From Okapia johnstoni (lineage: Eukaryota; Chordata; Mammalia; Artiodactyla; Giraffidae), in assembly GCA_024291935.2 (NCBI GenBank), contig CM044322.1, positions 26,907,405 to 26,971,404 on the forward strand: a stretch of DNA of 64,000 nucleotides, given 5' to 3'. Numbering within the stretch: position 1 is the stretch's first letter; each line of letters begins with the position of its first letter. The notes beneath the pieces were generated by a model that saw nothing but the letters and a program-made list of their open reading frames with translations, made no database searches and had not been told where the DNA came from. Position numbers and translations under genes: made by a program. Of the stretch, positions 61,214-64,000 are shown piece after piece.

Positions 61214-61214
61214 C

Positions 61215-61380
61215 TAAGGGCTTTTACTGAGGGTCTCCTAGACGCCCAGCACTGTGGGCATTTGCACAGATTCTCATGCCAATTCTGAAAGGTAGCTCTT
61301 GATGTGCCCATTATTCAGATGAGCAGACTGAAGTCCCAGGAAAGGAAGTGACTTCCCCAAGGTAGTAGAGCTGGGTATCC
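61215..61380 (-). repeat. MIR SINE fragment
   Basis: Antisense MIR: cgcccagcactgtgggcatt, cattattcagatgagcagac, gaaaggaagtgacttcccca. Confidence 0.75.
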
Positions 61381-61593
61381 TCATCCCAGACCCTTTCCTT
61401 TGTCCGAGCTGCAGCCACACTCCCCCCATGGGCATGTCCCTAAGGCACTGACCTTTGTGCTATAGAAGTGGGGGCTGAGTGCCTGAAGGGGCAGAACTGG
61501 CTGAGGTTGAGTGGCATGAACTGCCTTCCCCGCAACACCCCATGTCTGCAAAGAGCTGCTCCCCAGGCGCAGCCCTACTGCACACTCCAAACC

Positions 61594-61599
61594 AATAAA
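61594..61599 (+). terminator. SLC25A34: Poly(A) signal, probably of SLC25A34
   Basis: AATAAA followed by a T-rich stretch (gttttctattttgcc), about 1.27 kb after the SLC25A34 stop. Confidence 0.6.
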
Positions 61600-61620
61600 G
61601 TTTTCTATTTTGCCTACTTC

Positions 61621-64000
<2,380 letters not shown>

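Larger units (their letters stand above)
60324..61620 (+). other. SLC25A34: SLC25A34 3' UTR
   Basis: It runs from the stop to the AATAAA at 61594-61599. It contains two MIR fragments and one ancient interspersed repeat, so most of the presumed 3' UTR is repeat-derived. An earlier end cannot be excluded. Confidence 0.6.

Overview
The window is mammalian nuclear DNA from a ruminant, most likely cattle or a close bovid. It contains many Bov-tA SINEs, fragments of the BovB/ART2A retroposon and cetartiodactyl CHR-type tRNA-derived SINEs, alongside older MIR, L2, L1 and hAT fossils. The genes are intron-containing with GT/AG splice sites. Their order matches human 1p36.21: DDI2/RSC1A1, PLEKHM2, SLC25A34, TMEM82, all on the + strand.

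Layout. 1-605 is the end of a DDI2-side intron. From about 606 to 8.68 kb is one long terminal exon. It carries the intact 616-codon RSC1A1 reading frame followed by about 6.2 kb of untranslated sequence ending at a poly(A) signal. About 8.7-16.9 kb is intergenic and repeat-rich. A CpG island at about 16.9-17.6 kb holds the first coding exon of PLEKHM2. A 22.9 kb repeat-filled intron follows, then 19 more coding exons between 40,278 and 55,109. SLC25A34 has five coding exons (57,667-60,323; 304 codons). TMEM82 starts at 62,401 and runs off the right edge in its fourth coding exon.

The genes are neighbours by synteny, not an operon-like unit. RSC1A1 regulates solute-carrier trafficking, PLEKHM2 (SKIP) couples Arl8-marked lysosomes to kinesin-1, SLC25A34 is a mitochondrial carrier and TMEM82 is a multi-pass membrane protein of unknown function.

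The most important anomaly is one extra T in PLEKHM2 coding exon 18 (54,061-54,063). It breaks the frame and creates a stop at 54,112. All other splice phases close exactly, so this is either a real loss-of-C-terminus allele or a base error in this assembly. No new multi-gene system was found. Exon boundaries were set by hand from splice consensus, phase and remembered similarity to the human proteins. Repeat ends are approximate.
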